Both the position numbers and the translations under genes were made by a program. From positions 1-12,381 of the forward strand of contig JAKEHD010000684.1 of the NCBI GenBank assembly GCA_022615215.1: a stretch of 12,381 bases of DNA. Reading direction: 5' to 3'. Within the stretch, counting starts at the first letter, position 1. Each line of letters begins with the position of its first letter. Origin of the DNA: Blastocatellia bacterium (GTDB lineage Bacteria; Acidobacteriota; Blastocatellia; UBA7656). This document shows, in pieces, positions 1 through 6,527 of this stretch. The notes beneath the pieces are model-generated. The model ran no database searches and was not told the DNA's origin. It saw only the letters and a program-made list of their open reading frames with translations.

Positions 1-1267
1 CTTCCTGACCTGTGCTGAAGATTCCGGCTATGCAACCCGTCATGAGTGTGGCCAGTGTAGCGGCAAGCAGGGCGCGCATTCCGAGGCTTGCAAGGTCGTC
101 GCGCCTTCCGGGGACGAGCGCAGCCGTTCCGCCCACGAATATCGCTACCGAAGCCACGTGCGCGAATCCGCACAATGCGTAACTCATAATCACGACCGTG
201 CGCGGGTCGGCCAGTTGCCCCGCAGAGATCATCCCGGCCATATCCTGATAAGCGACCACTTCGGTCAGAATAACCCGCTCGCCGAGCAAGCGGGCCGCTT
301 CGGGAATGTCGGACGGGCTGATGCCGAGCAAGGCCGCAAGCGGATAAGCGGCCCACGTGAGCATACGGACGAGCGAGAGCGGTTCAGTCATGCCTAACCA
401 CCCGCTCGGCAAGATGAGAATTTTATCGATCAGCGCGACCAGCCCCAGCACGGCTATCAGAAGGGCCGAGATGCCTGCGGCGAGTTTCAATCCATCCATC
501 GCGCCCTGAATGATCGCGCTCATCAGGTTACGCGACCTCGTCGAAGGATCCTCAGGCGGAACCTCGGCCAGAGTTTCGGGCTCCTCGGTTTCGGGCATCA
601 GGAGCTTTGTCACAATGACTGCCGCAGGAATCGAGAGGACCGAAGCCGAAAGCAGATGCCCCGCGATCTGCGGAAACTGTTTGCTGAGAGTCGCCACATA
701 AATCCCAAGCGTGCTCGACGCCACTGTGGCCATCCCCGTGCCCAGAACGGTGAGCAACTCCGAGCGCGTCATCTTTTCCATGTAAGGCCGAACCACGAGA
801 GCCGATTCCACACCCACGAAGATATTCGAAGCGCCGCACAGGGACTCGGCCCCGCTGATCGCCATCGTGCGATGGAAGACCTTTGCGAAGCCTTTCACCA
901 CGAGTTGCAAGACGCGCAGGTGATATAGGACAGATGTGAAGGCCGAAAAAAAGATGGCTACCGGAAGGACTTGAAAAAGAAGAATGAAGCCCACGGATCC
1001 AGGTTCTCCGGGACCGGCGGCGAGCGGCCCGAACAGAAAGGCTATGCTGCTTTTGGATGCGCCGAGCAGGGCCAGCACCGCATCATTGAGCCTTATGAAT
1101 ACCTGCTGTGAAAATGGCAGGCGAAAGATCAAAAGCCCTATCAGAAATTGCAAGCCGACTCCCCAGGCGACTGTCCTCCACCGCACCTCGCGGCGATGCG
1201 CCGACAGCAACCATGCGATGCCGATAAACACAAAGAAGCCAGCGACCGAAACCAGGCGTAGCATCAT
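1..1267 (-). CDS. Nucleoside transporter, CNT/NupC family (C-terminus cut by window edge)
   Basis: Reading the minus strand from an ATG-ATG at 1267 gives 422 codons without a stop down to base 1, so the gene is partial at its 3' end. The protein is almost wholly hydrophobic, with helices near residues 4-22, 33-50, 92-115, 170-192, 203-223, 260-283, 300-315, 357-382 and 395-415. Family hallmarks are FLFGPL (77-82), the pore-region stretch GAESLCGASNIFVG (139-152) followed by ESALVVRPY (154-162), and near the end ALCGFAHVASVAIFVGG (364-380) with LVPGRRDDLASLGMRAL (384-400). These match the known concentrative nucleoside transporters, inner-membrane cation symporters that import nucleosides. E. 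coli NupC is about 400 aa; this one has a charged proline/glutamate-rich loop (225-243). GAGGAG (1274-1279 on the complement) lies 6 nt before the first ATG. It is transcribed divergently from the hydroxylase operon. Substrate range cannot be read from sequence. Confidence 0.88.
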   Translation of the reverse strand, partial: MMLRLVSVAGFFVFIGIAWLLSAHRREVRWRTVAWGVGLQFLIGLLIFRLPFSQQVFIRLNDAVLALLGASKSSIAFLFGPLAAGPGEPGSVGFILLFQVLPVAIFFSAFTSVLYHLRVLQLVVKGFAKVFHRTMAISGAESLCGASNIFVGVESALVVRPYMEKMTRSELLTVLGTGMATVASSTLGIYVATLSKQFPQIAGHLLSASVLSIPAAVIVTKLLMPETEEPETLAEVPPEDPSTRSRNLMSAIIQGAMDGLKLAAGISALLIAVLGLVALIDKILILPSGWLGMTEPLSLVRMLTWAAYPLAALLGISPSDIPEAARLLGERVILTEVVAYQDMAGMISAGQLADPRTVVIMSYALCGFAHVASVAIFVGGTAALVPGRRDDLASLGMRALLAATLATLMTGCIAGIFSTGQE

Positions 1268-1811
1268 TCAACGCTCCTCGGAAAAAGTCCGACAAGCTGC
1301 CAGCTTGTCGAGAACTGCAAGTCGCACGATTAGCGGAGCCGACGACAATCTGGCAGATTGTCGGACATCGGGCACGGCCGTTTTCATAATTTCAGGGCGT
1401 TGCCCATGTGACAGGATTGACTCCTTTGAAAATCTATGTGATGCAAGACGAAGGACCGAAGCCAATGGCAGCAATCGCTTTCATCACTGTGCCTTCGAAA
1501 ACCGGTCTTCGCGCATTCCTGACCGGACGTGTGATTTTTGAAAATCGTAGCCATCGTTTTGCGCCGACATATTACACACGGGCGATTCCCTGTTCAAGTG
1601 GTGGCGGTTCAAAGCAGAAATGCTGCAAAACCTTTCAGGTCGTTGCGCCTCAAAATGCGCGTGTGATAAGGTTATTGACCGACCCGATGTAAAATTAAAG
1701 ATATTCGCGCCAGTACATCTACAGCCGGAGGAAGTCCTTTCATTGCTTGAAAACTATTTCAAACTTCTCTCACGTGATGGACTGCACGGGAGGGATTCAA
1801 AGAAACGGTCG
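1268..1811. other. Intergenic spacer between divergent genes
   Basis: This 544-base stretch separates the minus-strand permease from the plus-strand hydroxylase operon, so it should carry promoters in both directions. I see no convincing -35/-10 pair with normal spacing. The one clear structure is the nested palindrome at 1287-1367. The 10-mer TTTGAAAATC occurs twice (1425-1434 and 1537-1546). Open frames here (for example 984-1541 and 1408-1692 on plus) have no protein-like character. The frame of the 1812 gene is open back to an ATG at 1620, but that extension has no ribosome binding site and would bury the signal peptide. Confidence 0.6.
1287..1367. repeat. Nested palindromic element (two related 21-bp palindromes as an inverted pair)
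   Basis: Two near-perfect palindromes sit 53 bp apart: 1290-1310 (arm CGACAAGCTG, one central base, arm CAGCTTGTCG) and 1343-1363 (arm CGACAATCTG, one central base, arm CAGATTGTCG). They differ at one arm position and its partner, so pairing is kept (G-C in one, T-A in the other). The outermost 9-mers, GTCCGACAA at 1287-1295 and TTGTCGGAC at 1359-1367, are also reverse complements, so the whole 81 bp can fold as one large hairpin. This resembles REP/BIME-type interspersed palindromes. It lies upstream of the permease, within about 20 nt of its start, so it may also act as an operator or in its mRNA leader. No second copy is seen in the window. Confidence 0.75.
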
Positions 1812-2285
1812 ATGATGCGGTTTCGATTTTCGCTCTTCGAAGCATTGTCCATTCTAGTCCTGCTCTCATCTGTGGCTGTGGCGCGGCCGGCCGTTTCCAT
1901 CCAGCAGACAGACCGTGTCGTCGTGCGAGGCCGCGTGGTGTGTTTGAACGAACAGGGCAAACCTCTCACGGGGGATTGTCCTGACTTGCCGAGTGCGTTC
2001 GGGTTGAAAAGCAATGATGGAAAGCTCTACAGATTTTTGACGGAAGACACGGCTACCGCTATTTTCACGGACGCGAGGGTTCGCGCGCGCGAGCTTCAAA
2101 TAACGGCGGTCACTCGTTCGCAGGACCGTCTGGAGATAATAAAGATTCAATCCGTCAAAGAGGGAAAGCTCTACGATCTCTACTATTTTTGCGAAGTCTG
2201 CAACATCATCACATACGAGCCAGGGCTATGTATGTGTTGCCGCGAAGAAACGGAATTCAGAGAAACACCCGTCCCTGAGCCATAG
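1812..2285 (+). CDS. Secreted small protein with CxxC and PGxCxCC cysteine motif, unknown function
   Basis: This 157-aa protein opens with a Sec-type signal peptide: RFRF, then a hydrophobic core ALSILVLLSSVAVA (11-24) and likely cleavage after AVA. The mature part is beta-rich (VVVRGRVVCLNEQG, FGLKSNDGKLYRFL, ELQITAV, LEIIKIQSVKEGKLYDLYYF) and ends in a cysteine cluster: C127 and C130 (FCEVCN), then PGLCMCC with C140, C142 and C143. The tail loosely recalls the heavy-metal-binding domain pattern with PGxCxxC, so zinc, copper or Fe-S binding is possible; I do not recognise a named family. I chose the ATG pair at 1812 because it sits directly at the signal peptide, although its ribosome site is weak (GGGAGGG lies about 17 nt upstream). 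It ends 33 nt before the Fe-S subunit and probably belongs to the same operon, which would place it in the same exported compartment as the hydroxylase. Confidence 0.7.
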   Translation: MMRFRFSLFEALSILVLLSSVAVARPAVSIQQTDRVVVRGRVVCLNEQGKPLTGDCPDLPSAFGLKSNDGKLYRFLTEDTATAIFTDARVRARELQITAVTRSQDRLEIIKIQSVKEGKLYDLYYFCEVCNIITYEPGLCMCCREETEFRETPVPEP

Positions 2286-2318
2286 AGGGGCGGGCAGTTT
2301 GGAAATTGGAGGCATCGG

Positions 2319-2981
2319 ATGCAAAGGGATGAAAAAATGAAAGAGAAAGGTTCGGGCCTTTCTCGACGCACTTTCTTGAAAGTGTCGGGCATCTCTCTGT
2401 CGGTCCCCGTAGTGCTCGGCCACCGGACCATCAAAGTGGCCGGAGCGGAGGTCGAGGTCTACGGGCCGGGAAAGGTTCCCATCGCGCTCACTGTAAACGG
2501 CGCAAAGCACACGGCGGAAGTCGAGCCGCGCGTCACGCTGCTCGAAGCTCTCAGGCACGAACTCGACCTTACAGGAGCCAAGCGCGTGTGCGACCGCGCC
2601 ACCTGCGGCGCTTGCACGGTGATTATGGACGGCAAGCCCGTTTATTCATGTTCGGTCCTGGCCCTCGAAGCGCAGGGCAAACAGATCACGACCGCAGAGG
2701 GCCTCTTGCGGGGCGACCGGCTGCACCCCGTCCAGCAGGCTTTCATCGATAACGACGCACAGCAATGCGGCTTCTGCACTCCGGGGTTCGTCGTCGCCTG
2801 CAAGGTTTTCCTCGACAAGAACCCCAACCCCACGCCCGAAGAGATACAAAAAGGGCTTGGCGGCAACCTCTGCCGCTGCGGCACTTATGTGGGCGTTCGC
2901 GCGGCGGTCGCTCAGGCCGCAAATCAGTACCCCAACCGTAAGGGAGGGGGTAATCAAAGTACCTCGAAAGGAGGTCGGTGA
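2319..2981 (+). CDS. 2Fe-2S subunit of xanthine dehydrogenase/aldehyde oxidase family, Tat-exported
   Basis: This 220-aa small subunit relays electrons between the molybdenum centre and FAD. The N-terminus has a twin-arginine signal (SRRTFLKVSG, 15-24, then a hydrophobic stretch to about 34), so it should be exported folded. The plant-type ferredoxin domain supplies C91, C96, C99 and C111 (CDRATCGAC ... C). The helical second domain supplies C150, C153, C185 and C187 (QCGFCTPG ... LCRCGTY). All eight ligands expected for two 2Fe-2S clusters are present. GGAGG at 2308-2312 lies 6 nt before the chosen ATG; an internal ATG at 2337 would also keep the Tat motif. Tat-signal small subunits are known in E. 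coli PaoA-type enzymes. The last 17 or so residues (QYPNRKGGGNQ...) look like an added tail and are encoded by the repeat at 2924-2951. The stop is one nucleotide before the next ATG, indicating translational coupling. Confidence 0.93.
   Translation: MQRDEKMKEKGSGLSRRTFLKVSGISLSVPVVLGHRTIKVAGAEVEVYGPGKVPIALTVNGAKHTAEVEPRVTLLEALRHELDLTGAKRVCDRATCGACTVIMDGKPVYSCSVLALEAQGKQITTAEGLLRGDRLHPVQQAFIDNDAQQCGFCTPGFVVACKVFLDKNPNPTPEEIQKGLGGNLCRCGTYVGVRAAVAQAANQYPNRKGGGNQSTSKGGR
2924..2951 (+). repeat. 28-bp direct repeat, copy 1
   Basis: Matches 5097-5124 at 25 of 28 bases (offset 2173). It begins TCAGTACCCC, continues with ACCGT and ends in a GGGAGGG tract. It supplies the codons QYPNRKGGG at the end of the Fe-S subunit and stops about 18 nt before the ribosome binding site of the molybdopterin subunit. 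Confidence 0.8.
2970..2975 (+). promoter_or_regulatory. Ribosome binding site that fixes the molybdopterin-subunit start
   Basis: GGAGGT lies 7 nt before the ATG at 2983. It lets me reject the 42-residue upstream extension of the reading frame, which is a shadow of the Fe-S gene. Confidence 0.85.
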
Positions 2982-2982
2982 A

Positions 2983-5157
2983 ATGGCTGAATATAAATGG
3001 CCCGAACCTGAAAAACGTTCGCTCATCGGCAAGCGCATTTCGCGCGTCGACGGTCCCGCGAAAGTGTCCGGCAAGGCGAAATACACTTACGACATCAAAC
3101 GGCCCGACATGCTCTACGGCAAGGTGCTTCGCTCGCCTCACGCTCACGCTAAGATCGTGAGCATAGACACGAGCGCCGCCGAAAAGATGCCCGGCGTGAA
3201 GGCCGTAAAGGTCATTCAGGAACCGGGCACCGAGATTAAATGGGCGGGCGATGAAATAGTCGCTGTGGCCGCCGTAGACGAGCCGACCGCCGAAGACGCC
3301 ATACGCGCGATCAAGGTCACTTATGAAAAACTCCCTCACCTGGTCGTAGAGGAAGACCTCAGTGCCGCGGGCGACAACGCCAAGCCCGCCGCCGAACAGA
3401 CCGCAGGGGAACCCGAAAAGGCATTCGGCGAGGCCGAGGTCATAGTCGAGGGGTTTTACGGATTGCCCGTCATCACTCACTGCTGCCTGGAATCGCACGG
3501 CTCTATTTCGGAATGGGAAGGCGATCAGAATCTTCTGGTCCACATATCGACTCAGGCCGTCTCCAACGTGGCCAATCAGATAGGCAGGCCGCTCGGAATA
3601 CCGGCGGCGAATGTTCGCGTCAAGCAGGACCACATAGGCGGAGGCTTCGGCAGCAAATTCCAGGTAGACCGCTGGGACGTTACAGCCGCGCAACTCTCGA
3701 AGATGGCGGGCGGCAAGCCTGTCAAGATCATGCTGGAACGTGATGCCGAATTGATGGTGGCCGGGATTCGGCCGTCGGCTTACGCTCGCGTCAAGGTAGG
3801 AGCTAAACGGGACGGCGAGATAATCGCCTGGCAATCCGAGTCATGGAACACGGGCGGGTCAGGCGGAGGAGGCTCTCCCCCTCTGCCCTACGTCTTCAGC
3901 GTGCCGAACAAGCACACACAGCACACAGGGATAGCGACCAACACAGGCAGCGCACGCGCCTGGCGCGCGCCCAATCATCCGCAGGGCTGCCTGGTAACAA
4001 TGTCCGCGCTCGAAGACACGGCGGCGCGACTGGAGATGGACCCGCTCGATTTCTTCTTGAAGAACATCGAACTGGCGGGCCGATTCGCCGAGGTCTACCG
4101 CGAAGAGTTTGCGATAGCGGCCGACCTGATGGAATGGAAAAAGAACTGGCACCAGCGCGGCGCGAAGACTGCGGGACCGGTGAAACGCGGTCTCGGCCTT
4201 TCGCTTCACACCTGGGGCGGCGGCGGGCATGGCAGCAATTGCGATGTGATAATCCACCCCGACGGCTCGGTAGAGGTGAAGATGGGCACGCAGGATCTCG
4301 GCACAGGCACCCGCACAGCCATTATGATGGTCGCGGCCGAGACCTTCGGCCTTCCGCTCGAAGCCATCAAGCTTATGATAGGCGATAACCAGTTCCCGAC
4401 CTCCGGCGCATCGGGCGGCAGCACCACTATCGGGGGCGTGAGCGCATCGACGAGGCGAGGCACTCTGGATGCTCTCGAACAACTCTTTGAAAAGGTCGCT
4501 CCTTCGCTCAATGTTCAGCCCGCTGACCTTGAAGCCGTAGCGGGGCGCATACGTGTCAAGAGCGACCCGCGACGCGGCCTGTCGTGGAAGGAAGCCTGCA
4601 TGAAGATTGGCGGCACGGCGATCACGACCAGGGGCAGAAACCCCGGACCCGGCACGCTCAACAGCAGCGGCGTGGGCGGAGTGCAGATGGCCGATGTTTC
4701 CGTAGACGTTGAGACCGGCATCGTCCGTGTCAACAAGGTGGTGGCCGTGCAGGATTGCGGGCTGATAATCGATCTCAAGACCGCCGAGAGCCAGGTCTAC
4801 GGCGCGCTGATTATGGGCGTCTGCTATGCGCTCTATGAAGAGCGCATCATGGATGCGCGCACGGGCCGCATGCTAAATCCGAACATGGAGTTCTACAAGC
4901 TCGCCGGCCTCGGCGACATAGGCGAACTCGTGGTCCACATGATGACGGGCAAGGCGTATGACGAGCGAGGAGTCATAGGGCTTGGCGAGCCGCCTGTGAT
5001 CTCTCCGGGGGCGGCAATATCTAATGCCGTGGCGAACGCCGTAGGAGTGCGCGTGCCGAGTTTGCCGCTCACGCCCGACCGCGTGCTTGCGGCCCTTCAG
5101 TACCCCGACCGTGAGGGAGGGAGTTCCAAAAATGGAGGTAACGATGCGGGCATTTGA
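2983..5157 (+). CDS. Molybdopterin-binding catalytic subunit of xanthine dehydrogenase/aldehyde oxidase family
   Basis: This 724-aa large subunit binds the molybdenum cofactor and hydroxylates aldehydes or N-heterocycles using water as oxygen source. Domain order is normal: an N-terminal hammerhead domain (residues 15-130, RISRVDGPAKVSGKAKYTYD, SPHAHAKI, GDEIVAVAA), then the cofactor domain. Motifs are GGGFGSK (219-225), ARAWRAPNHPQ (324-334, in the place of the arginine loop), TQDLGTGTRT (436-445), ASGGSTTIGG (476-485) and GLGEPP (666-671), whose E669 aligns with the catalytic glutamate of the family. Length is close to E. coli PaoC (about 730 aa). It has no signal of its own and would ride on the Tat signal of the small subunit. 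Substrate cannot be assigned; the family includes xanthine, aldehyde, isoquinoline and nicotinate hydroxylases. The final 18 residues, QYPDREGGS onward, come from the repeat at 5097-5124. The 3' end overlaps the FAD-subunit start by 14 nt. Confidence 0.93.
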   Translation: MAEYKWPEPEKRSLIGKRISRVDGPAKVSGKAKYTYDIKRPDMLYGKVLRSPHAHAKIVSIDTSAAEKMPGVKAVKVIQEPGTEIKWAGDEIVAVAAVDEPTAEDAIRAIKVTYEKLPHLVVEEDLSAAGDNAKPAAEQTAGEPEKAFGEAEVIVEGFYGLPVITHCCLESHGSISEWEGDQNLLVHISTQAVSNVANQIGRPLGIPAANVRVKQDHIGGGFGSKFQVDRWDVTAAQLSKMAGGKPVKIMLERDAELMVAGIRPSAYARVKVGAKRDGEIIAWQSESWNTGGSGGGGSPPLPYVFSVPNKHTQHTGIATNTGSARAWRAPNHPQGCLVTMSALEDTAARLEMDPLDFFLKNIELAGRFAEVYREEFAIAADLMEWKKNWHQRGAKTAGPVKRGLGLSLHTWGGGGHGSNCDVIIHPDGSVEVKMGTQDLGTGTRTAIMMVAAETFGLPLEAIKLMIGDNQFPTSGASGGSTTIGGVSASTRRGTLDALEQLFEKVAPSLNVQPADLEAVAGRIRVKSDPRRGLSWKEACMKIGGTAITTRGRNPGPGTLNSSGVGGVQMADVSVDVETGIVRVNKVVAVQDCGLIIDLKTAESQVYGALIMGVCYALYEERIMDARTGRMLNPNMEFYKLAGLGDIGELVVHMMTGKAYDERGVIGLGEPPVISPGAAISNAVANAVGVRVPSLPLTPDRVLAALQYPDREGGSSKNGGNDAGI
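5097..5124 (+). repeat. 28-bp direct repeat, copy 2
   Basis: Second copy of the element at 2924-2951, again in the same reading frame at the 3' end of a gene (QYPDREGGS) and again just upstream of the next gene's ribosome binding site. The three differences are all purine transitions, and each changes a residue (N/D, K/E, G/S). Confidence 0.8.
5134..5138 (+). promoter_or_regulatory. Ribosome binding site that fixes the FAD-subunit start
   Basis: GGAGG lies 5 nt before the ATG at 5144. An in-frame ATG at 5132 overlaps this site and the frame is open to 5087, but neither has a ribosome site. Homologues of this subunit begin at the MxxFEY-like motif, which fits 5144. Confidence 0.8.
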
Positions 5158-6133
5158 ATACGCGAGTCCTACCACGAAAGAGCAAGCCGTCTCTCTCCTG
5201 GGCAACAGTTGGGATGAGGCGGAAGTGCTGGCCGGAGGGACCGACCTTCTCTCTTTGATGAAAGACGGTTGTGTAGCTCCCAAACGGCTCGTGAACATAA
5301 AAGAGATAAGAGAACTGCGCGGCATCTCCGCTGGCGGGGGCGGTCTTAGAATCGGGGCGCTTGCTACGATTCAGGAACTTCTCGACAATCGCGCAGTCTC
5401 TCGCGCATACCCTGCGATCACGCAAGCGGCCGAAGGCATCACAAGCCCTCAGATAAGAAGCCTCGGCACCATCGGAGGAGAGCTTTGCCAGCGCCCGCGT
5501 TGCTGGTACTACCGCGCGGGCTACGGATTGCTTGCAACCGATGAGCAGGGCGAGCCGCTCGTGCCGTCGGGCGACAATCGCTATCACGCGATACTTGGCA
5601 ATGCGGGACCGGCTTACTTCGTACACGCTTCGAGCCTTGCGCCCGCGCTCATAGCTCTAGGGGCCAAAGTGCGTTTGTTCGGTCCCGATGGGGTGCGCGA
5701 GATGTGGCTCGACCAGTTCTTCACGACGCCTCTGACGGCCGATGACCGCGAAACGGCACTGAAGCCGAACGAGATAGTCACAGAGATCATCGTGCCCACA
5801 GCCCTCGGGGTGAAGAGCGCGACTTATGAAGTGCGCCAGAGAGAGGCGCTCGACTGGCCGCTCGCCACAGCGTCGGTTGCGCTTTCGATGAGCGGCGACC
5901 GGGTCCGAGTCGCGCGCATAGTGATGGGGCACGTGGCCCCCAGGCCCTGGCGCGCTGCGGAGGCCGAACAGGTTCTCGCTGAAAAGGCTGTGACGGAAGA
6001 AGTGGCGCAGAAGGCTGGCGAACTCGCTTTGAATGGAGCGAATAGTCTCAGTCGCAACGGCTACAAGATTCAACTCGCGCGAGTCGCGGTCAAGAGGGCG
6101 ATCTTGATGGCCGCCCGAGGAGGTAGAGGATGA
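5144..6133 (+). CDS. FAD-binding subunit of xanthine dehydrogenase/aldehyde oxidase family
   Basis: This 329-aa medium subunit (CoxM/PaoB/XdhB type) binds FAD and passes electrons to the final acceptor. FAD-binding landmarks are VLAGGTDLLSLMK (28-40) and TIGGELCQRPRC (109-120), followed by the CO-dehydrogenase flavoprotein C-terminal domain (about 221-325, with RQREALDWPLATASVALS and GHVAPRPWRA). Between them, RYHAILG (146-152) belongs to the extended loop that in HcrB and PaoB-type subunits carries a 4Fe-4S cluster. Here the loop is present but only C120, with nearby C115, remains. Positions where I expect the other three cysteines read AGYGL, EPLVPS and GPAYFV, so the extra cluster is probably absent. 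The start is chosen from GGAGG at 5134-5138. It overlaps the molybdopterin gene by 14 nt, and its own stop overlaps the next start as ATGA. Confidence 0.92.
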   Translation: MRAFEYASPTTKEQAVSLLGNSWDEAEVLAGGTDLLSLMKDGCVAPKRLVNIKEIRELRGISAGGGGLRIGALATIQELLDNRAVSRAYPAITQAAEGITSPQIRSLGTIGGELCQRPRCWYYRAGYGLLATDEQGEPLVPSGDNRYHAILGNAGPAYFVHASSLAPALIALGAKVRLFGPDGVREMWLDQFFTTPLTADDRETALKPNEIVTEIIVPTALGVKSATYEVRQREALDWPLATASVALSMSGDRVRVARIVMGHVAPRPWRAAEAEQVLAEKAVTEEVAQKAGELALNGANSLSRNGYKIQLARVAVKRAILMAARGGRG

Positions 6134-6360
6134 TTACAGAAGCCGAACGATTCAGCACTGACCGGCCCGACCTCTGCAACTGTTTATGCTGGAAGGGCAT
6201 GTTCATTTCAGCGGAACCGGACCCCTATGTTCCGCCGACGAACGACGGCCTCTTCTGGTGCGTCTTCACGCAGACCTGCATAGGCCCTGACGGGGGACTG
6301 GCGGAGCCGGGAAACTGTTCATCGCCCGACCGCAAATGCTACGGCACGGGGCGGGCATAG
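6130..6360 (+). CDS. 76-aa cysteine-rich protein at the end of the hydroxylase operon, unknown
   Basis: The start codon overlaps the FAD-subunit stop (ATGA) and GGAGGT at 6119-6124 lies 5 nt upstream, so translation is tightly coupled to the enzyme. There are seven cysteines in 76 residues: C16, C18 and C20 in DLCNCLCW, then C44, C50, C63 and C70 (FWCVFTQTC, GNC, RKCY). No signal peptide or membrane helix is visible. I do not recognise a family. Cysteine density and position suggest metal or Fe-S binding, a role in cofactor insertion or electron transfer, or a small structural partner; these are inferences. If it stays in the cytoplasm, an assembly role is more likely than a periplasmic one. 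It is unlike the XdhC/PaoD-type chaperones, which are far larger and are not found in this window. Confidence 0.72.
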   Translation: MITEAERFSTDRPDLCNCLCWKGMFISAEPDPYVPPTNDGLFWCVFTQTCIGPDGGLAEPGNCSSPDRKCYGTGRA

Positions 6361-6375
6361 GAAAGGATGAGGGAT

Positions 6376-6425
6376 GAAGGATGAAGGATGAAAAAGAAGA
6401 GAAGGGCTTTCATCCTTCATTCTTC
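6376..6425 (+). terminator. Long inverted repeat after the hydroxylase operon, candidate terminator
   Basis: Arms 6376-6393 (GAAGGATGAAGGATGAAA) and 6408-6425 pair over 18 bp with a single G-U, around a 14-nt loop. The left arm contains tandem GGATGAA units (6372 onward). It begins 15 nt after the operon's last stop. No U-tract follows on either strand, so it is not a textbook intrinsic terminator. It may instead act as an mRNA 3'-end stabiliser, or be a dispersed repeat lying between convergent genes. Confidence 0.5.
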
Positions 6426-6527
6426 CAACGTAATGATGCCAGCCTGCGCGATGAAGACATGCGCCGCGAAAACATTTATGATTGATGAATGACCATTTGT
6501 TAGCGGGCGTTTTAAGCACCCATGTTT

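Noticed and set aside
984..1541. 185-codon plus-strand frame across the permease start
   Set aside because: It lies antisense to the membrane helices of the transporter and has no protein-like features.
1620..1811. 64-residue N-terminal extension of the secreted cysteine protein
   Set aside because: It would place the signal peptide internally; no ribosome binding site precedes 1620, and the ATG pair at 1812 sits exactly at the signal peptide.
2743..3834. 363-codon open frame on the minus strand opposite the molybdopterin gene
   Set aside because: It is the antisense shadow of a well-supported conserved gene in GC-rich DNA; its residues show no family pattern and it has no ribosome site.
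3859..4482. 207-codon minus frame and 181-codon plus frame inside the molybdopterin gene
   Set aside because: Both are alternative-frame shadows rich in Arg and Ala, typical of GC-rich codon bias.
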